Shown here: in pieces, positions 61,753 through 64,000 of the stretch
Layout: each line of letters opens with the position of its first letter
Position numbering within the stretch: the first letter of the stretch is position 1
DNA from: Hymenobacter sp. BT559
GTDB lineage: Bacteria > Bacteroidota > Bacteroidia > Cytophagales > Hymenobacteraceae
Length of the DNA stretch: 64,000 nt
NCBI RefSeq assembly: GCF_017571525.1
Contig: NZ_JAGETY010000011.1
Coordinates: 1 to 64,000 of the forward strand
Direction of reading: 5' to 3'
The notes under the pieces: model-generated
Database searches by the model: none
Told to the model about the DNA's origin: nothing
The model's input: the letters and a program-made list of their open reading frames with translations, nothing else
Position numbers and translations under genes: made by a program

Positions 61753-62205
61753 ATGAAGAACGTTTTCCTCCTCATGGGCCTGGCGGCTCTCACCCTCACC
61801 ACTGCCTGCAAAAAAGACGATAACAACACCCCGGCTGCTATGCAACTGGCGGGCACTATGAGCGCTAGCACCGAAGTGCCAGCCGTTAAAGTCGCCTCTA
61901 CGGGCACGGGCTCCGTAACGGGCACCTTCGACCAGAGCACGATGGTGCTCAACTACACCATTACGTATTCAAACCTTACGGCCAACCCGAGCGCCGGGCA
62001 CTTTCACTTTGGCGACGCCAAGCATTCGGGCGGGGTGTTTGTAGTGTTTCCAGCCTTGCCCGCCGCTACTAGCGGAACGGTGTCGGGCTCGGCTACGCTC
62101 ACGGCCATGCAGGCCGATTCCTTTAAGCTAGGTCACGTGTATAGCAACCTGCACACCGCCAACAACCCCGGCGGCGAAGTGCGTGCCAACGTGACCTTAA
62201 AGTAA
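61753..62205 (+). CDS. CHRD domain lipoprotein
   Basis: 150-aa lipoprotein (signal ending LTLTTAC, Cys near residue 19, then a KKDDNN linker). The rest is a single CHRD domain: MSASTEVPAVKVASTGTGSV, HFHFGDAKHSGGVFVVF and YSNLHTANNPGGEVRANV with its conserved His and Gly-Gly-Glu. CHRD was named from chordin; its bacterial role is not known, and a binding function is assumed. Single gene followed by a strong terminator. Confidence 0.9.
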   Translation: MKNVFLLMGLAALTLTTACKKDDNNTPAAMQLAGTMSASTEVPAVKVASTGTGSVTGTFDQSTMVLNYTITYSNLTANPSAGHFHFGDAKHSGGVFVVFPALPAATSGTVSGSATLTAMQADSFKLGHVYSNLHTANNPGGEVRANVTLK

Positions 62206-62235
62206 CGCTCCCGTCCTTCCGCTACTATATATTGA

Positions 62236-62264
62236 GAGCCGGCCGCTACCCTAGCGGCCGGCTC
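62236..62264 (+). terminator. Terminator after the CHRD gene
   Basis: Perfect 13-bp arms GAGCCGGCCGCTA (62236-62248) and TAGCGGCCGGCTC (62252-62264) with a CCC loop, followed by GTTGCGTTT. It starts 31 nt after the stop. Confidence 0.85.
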
Positions 62265-62351
62265 GTTGCGTTTAGGGCAGCGGGTGGTACGCAACTTTGC
62301 CAAGCGGCTATGCATCTTTGGCCTTTACTCCGCTTCCCCTCCCCTTTTTTG

Positions 62352-64000
62352 ATGAAACCCACCCTTCTTGCCGCGTTGCTGCCGGGCTGCTTACTGCTCG
62401 CGGGCACTGCCCAGGCCCAGGCCCCGTCTACGCCCATGGCCGCTGCCAACTCGCCTTACCAGCCATCGGCTACTAAAACCAACGACCTGGTGCACACCAA
62501 GCTGGCTGTGCGCTTCGACTACGCCAAGCGCTACCTCTACGGCCAGGAATGGGTGACGCTCAAGCCCCACGCCATCGCCACCGACACGCTGCGGCTAGAT
62601 GCGCAGGGCATGGATATCAAGACCGTGGCACTCATGAACGGAGCTAGCCAACAGCCGCTCAAGTACGACTACTCCGACAAGAACAACCTGCGTATTAACC
62701 TGGGGCGCACGTTCAAGCCCGGCGAGCAGTACGTGGTGTACATCGAGTACACAGCAAAGCCCAACGAGCTACAAGTGCAAGGTTCGCAAGCTATTACTGA
62801 TGCTAAAGGCTTGTATTTTATTAATCCCGACAGCGCGGTGAAGGGCAAGCCGGTGCAAATCTGGACGCAGGGCGAGACGCAAAGCTCGTCGGCGTGGTTT
62901 CCGACCATCGACCGGCCCAACCAGAAGACGACCGAAGAAATCGCCATGACGGTGCCGGCCAAGTACACCACGCTCTCAAACGGCCAGCTGGTGAGCCAGG
63001 TGCCCGCCGGCCCCGGCCTGCGCACCGACACCTGGAAGATGGACCTGCCGCACTCGCCCTACCTGTTTATGATGGCGGTGGGCGACTTCAAAATCTACAA
63101 AGACACGTGGCGCGGCAAGGACGTTACCTATTACCTGGAGCCCAAATACGCACCCTTTGCCAAGCAGATTTTTGGCAATACGCCCGACATGCTGGAGTTT
63201 TTCTCGACCCGGCTAGGGGTTGAGTTTCCGTGGAATAAGTATGCCCAGATTGTGGCCCGCGACTACGTGAGCGGCGCCATGGAAAACACCACCGCCACGC
63301 TGCACGGCGAGCAAGTGCAGATGGACGGCCGCGAGCTAGTAGACCGCGAGTACAGTAGTGAGTCGGTGATTGCACACGAGCTGTTTCACCAGTGGTTTGG
63401 CGACTACGTCACGGCCGAATCGTGGTCGAACATCACGGTGAACGAGTCGATGGCCGACTTCTCGGAGGCCCTCTACGCCCAGCACAAGTACGGCCAGGAT
63501 GCTAGCGATGCCCATAATTACCGCTACGTGCAGAGCTACTTGGCTAGCCCCCCCGACGCGGCCAAAAACCTGGTGCGCTTCCACTACAATAACAAGGAGG
63601 ACGTTTTTGACCTCGTGAGCTACCAGAAGGGCGGCGCTATTGTGCAGATGCTGCGCACCTATCTGGGCGACGACGTATTCTTCGCTGGCTTGCAGAAATA
63701 CCTCACCGATAACAAGTTCGGCAACGGCGAAGCGCACCAGATGCGCCTCGCGATGGAAGCTGTGTCGGGGCAGGACCTCAACTGGTTTTACAACCAGTGG
63801 TACTACGGCAGCGGGCACCCGGTGGTGACTATTGACTACAATTGGGATGGCGGCGCTAAAACGCAGACTGTCACCATCAAGCAGACCCAGCAGGGCCAGG
63901 TATTTCAGCTGCCGCTCGCCATCGACTACTACGTGAATGGCAAGGCCCAGCGCCAGCGCGTGATGATGACCCAGGCCACGCAGACGTTTACGATGCCCCT
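62352..64000 (+). CDS. M1 family aminopeptidase (partial, runs off the window)
   Basis: At least 549 residues, open at the right edge. A signal peptide (MKPTLLAALLPGCLLLAGTA) ends near AQAQA. The N-terminal beta domain is followed by the exopeptidase signature SGAMEN (near 308-312) and the zinc site HELFHQWFGD (H342, E343, H346) with the third ligand Glu in NESMADFSEAL. QKGGAIVQMLR and FYNQWYYGSGHP continue the family pattern. It is a secreted or periplasmic zinc aminopeptidase, probably releasing N-terminal residues from peptides. The start ATG follows a T run without a Shine-Dalgarno site. Confidence 0.92.
   Translation, partial: MKPTLLAALLPGCLLLAGTAQAQAPSTPMAAANSPYQPSATKTNDLVHTKLAVRFDYAKRYLYGQEWVTLKPHAIATDTLRLDAQGMDIKTVALMNGASQQPLKYDYSDKNNLRINLGRTFKPGEQYVVYIEYTAKPNELQVQGSQAITDAKGLYFINPDSAVKGKPVQIWTQGETQSSSAWFPTIDRPNQKTTEEIAMTVPAKYTTLSNGQLVSQVPAGPGLRTDTWKMDLPHSPYLFMMAVGDFKIYKDTWRGKDVTYYLEPKYAPFAKQIFGNTPDMLEFFSTRLGVEFPWNKYAQIVARDYVSGAMENTTATLHGEQVQMDGRELVDREYSSESVIAHELFHQWFGDYVTAESWSNITVNESMADFSEALYAQHKYGQDASDAHNYRYVQSYLASPPDAAKNLVRFHYNNKEDVFDLVSYQKGGAIVQMLRTYLGDDVFFAGLQKYLTDNKFGNGEAHQMRLAMEAVSGQDLNWFYNQWYYGSGHPVVTIDYNWDGGAKTQTVTIKQTQQGQVFQLPLAIDYYVNGKAQRQRVMMTQATQTFTMP

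Overview
The window looks like chromosomal DNA of a high-GC member of the Bacteroidota, most likely the Cytophagales and close to Hymenobacter. The basis is the GC-rich coding sequence, Bacteroidota-type promoters (TTG, about 19 nt, then TAnnTTTG) without clear Shine-Dalgarno sites, CarboxypepD_reg-type TonB receptors, the Mpl, ClpS and ABC-F variants present, and many palindromic intergenic repeats. The genus is inferred by eye, not computed. I saw no rRNA, tRNA, CRISPR array, prophage or complete insertion sequence.

Layout. 1-8.5 kb: hexuronate catabolism (uxaC, kdgK, kdgA, an ExuT-like MFS transporter, a small secreted NTF2-like protein), then a fructose-1,6-bisphosphatase homologue that has lost most metal ligands, and an aldehyde dehydrogenase. 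8.7-15.7 kb: a secreted tandem alpha/beta hydrolase, an Na+/H+ antiporter, a P450 paired with an unknown helical protein, and clpS. 15.8-23.3 kb: recR, a GT2 glycosyltransferase fused to a degenerate sugar-phosphate transferase, then a three-gene unit of a Cys-motif mini-protein, a TonB receptor and a PepSY membrane protein that looks like metal uptake. 23.3-30.1 kb: an aminotransferase, an ABC-F ATPase, an MtfA-like peptidase with a SEC-C tail, a mosaic membrane protein and an alkyltransferase-like DNA-repair protein. 30.2-36.1 kb: a complete RND efflux operon (adaptor, pump, TolC). 36.1-44.3 kb: oxidoreductases, a dienelactone hydrolase, a siderophore receptor and a TSUP permease. 44.4-64 kb: housekeeping genes (dnaB, mpl, nagA, bcp, dnaK), peptidases (M48, M23, M1), lipoproteins, MarC and an exo/endonuclease-phosphatase family protein.

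Two signals stand out. First, the FBPase homologue keeps its fold and sugar-phosphate residues but has G, A, N and N where the catalytic family has D, E, D and D, so it is a candidate pseudoenzyme beside a pathway that should need gluconeogenesis. Second, intergenic space is filled with several distinct families of long inverted repeats. The gaps of the hexuronate cluster each carry a different family, and one family supplies the stop codon of two unrelated genes.

Smaller items include a 32-codon membrane peptide coupled by an ATGA overlap to a lipoprotein gene, a frameshifted gene remnant near 36.4 kb, an AT-rich non-coding block near 59.2 kb, and frequent use of CTAG inside genes.
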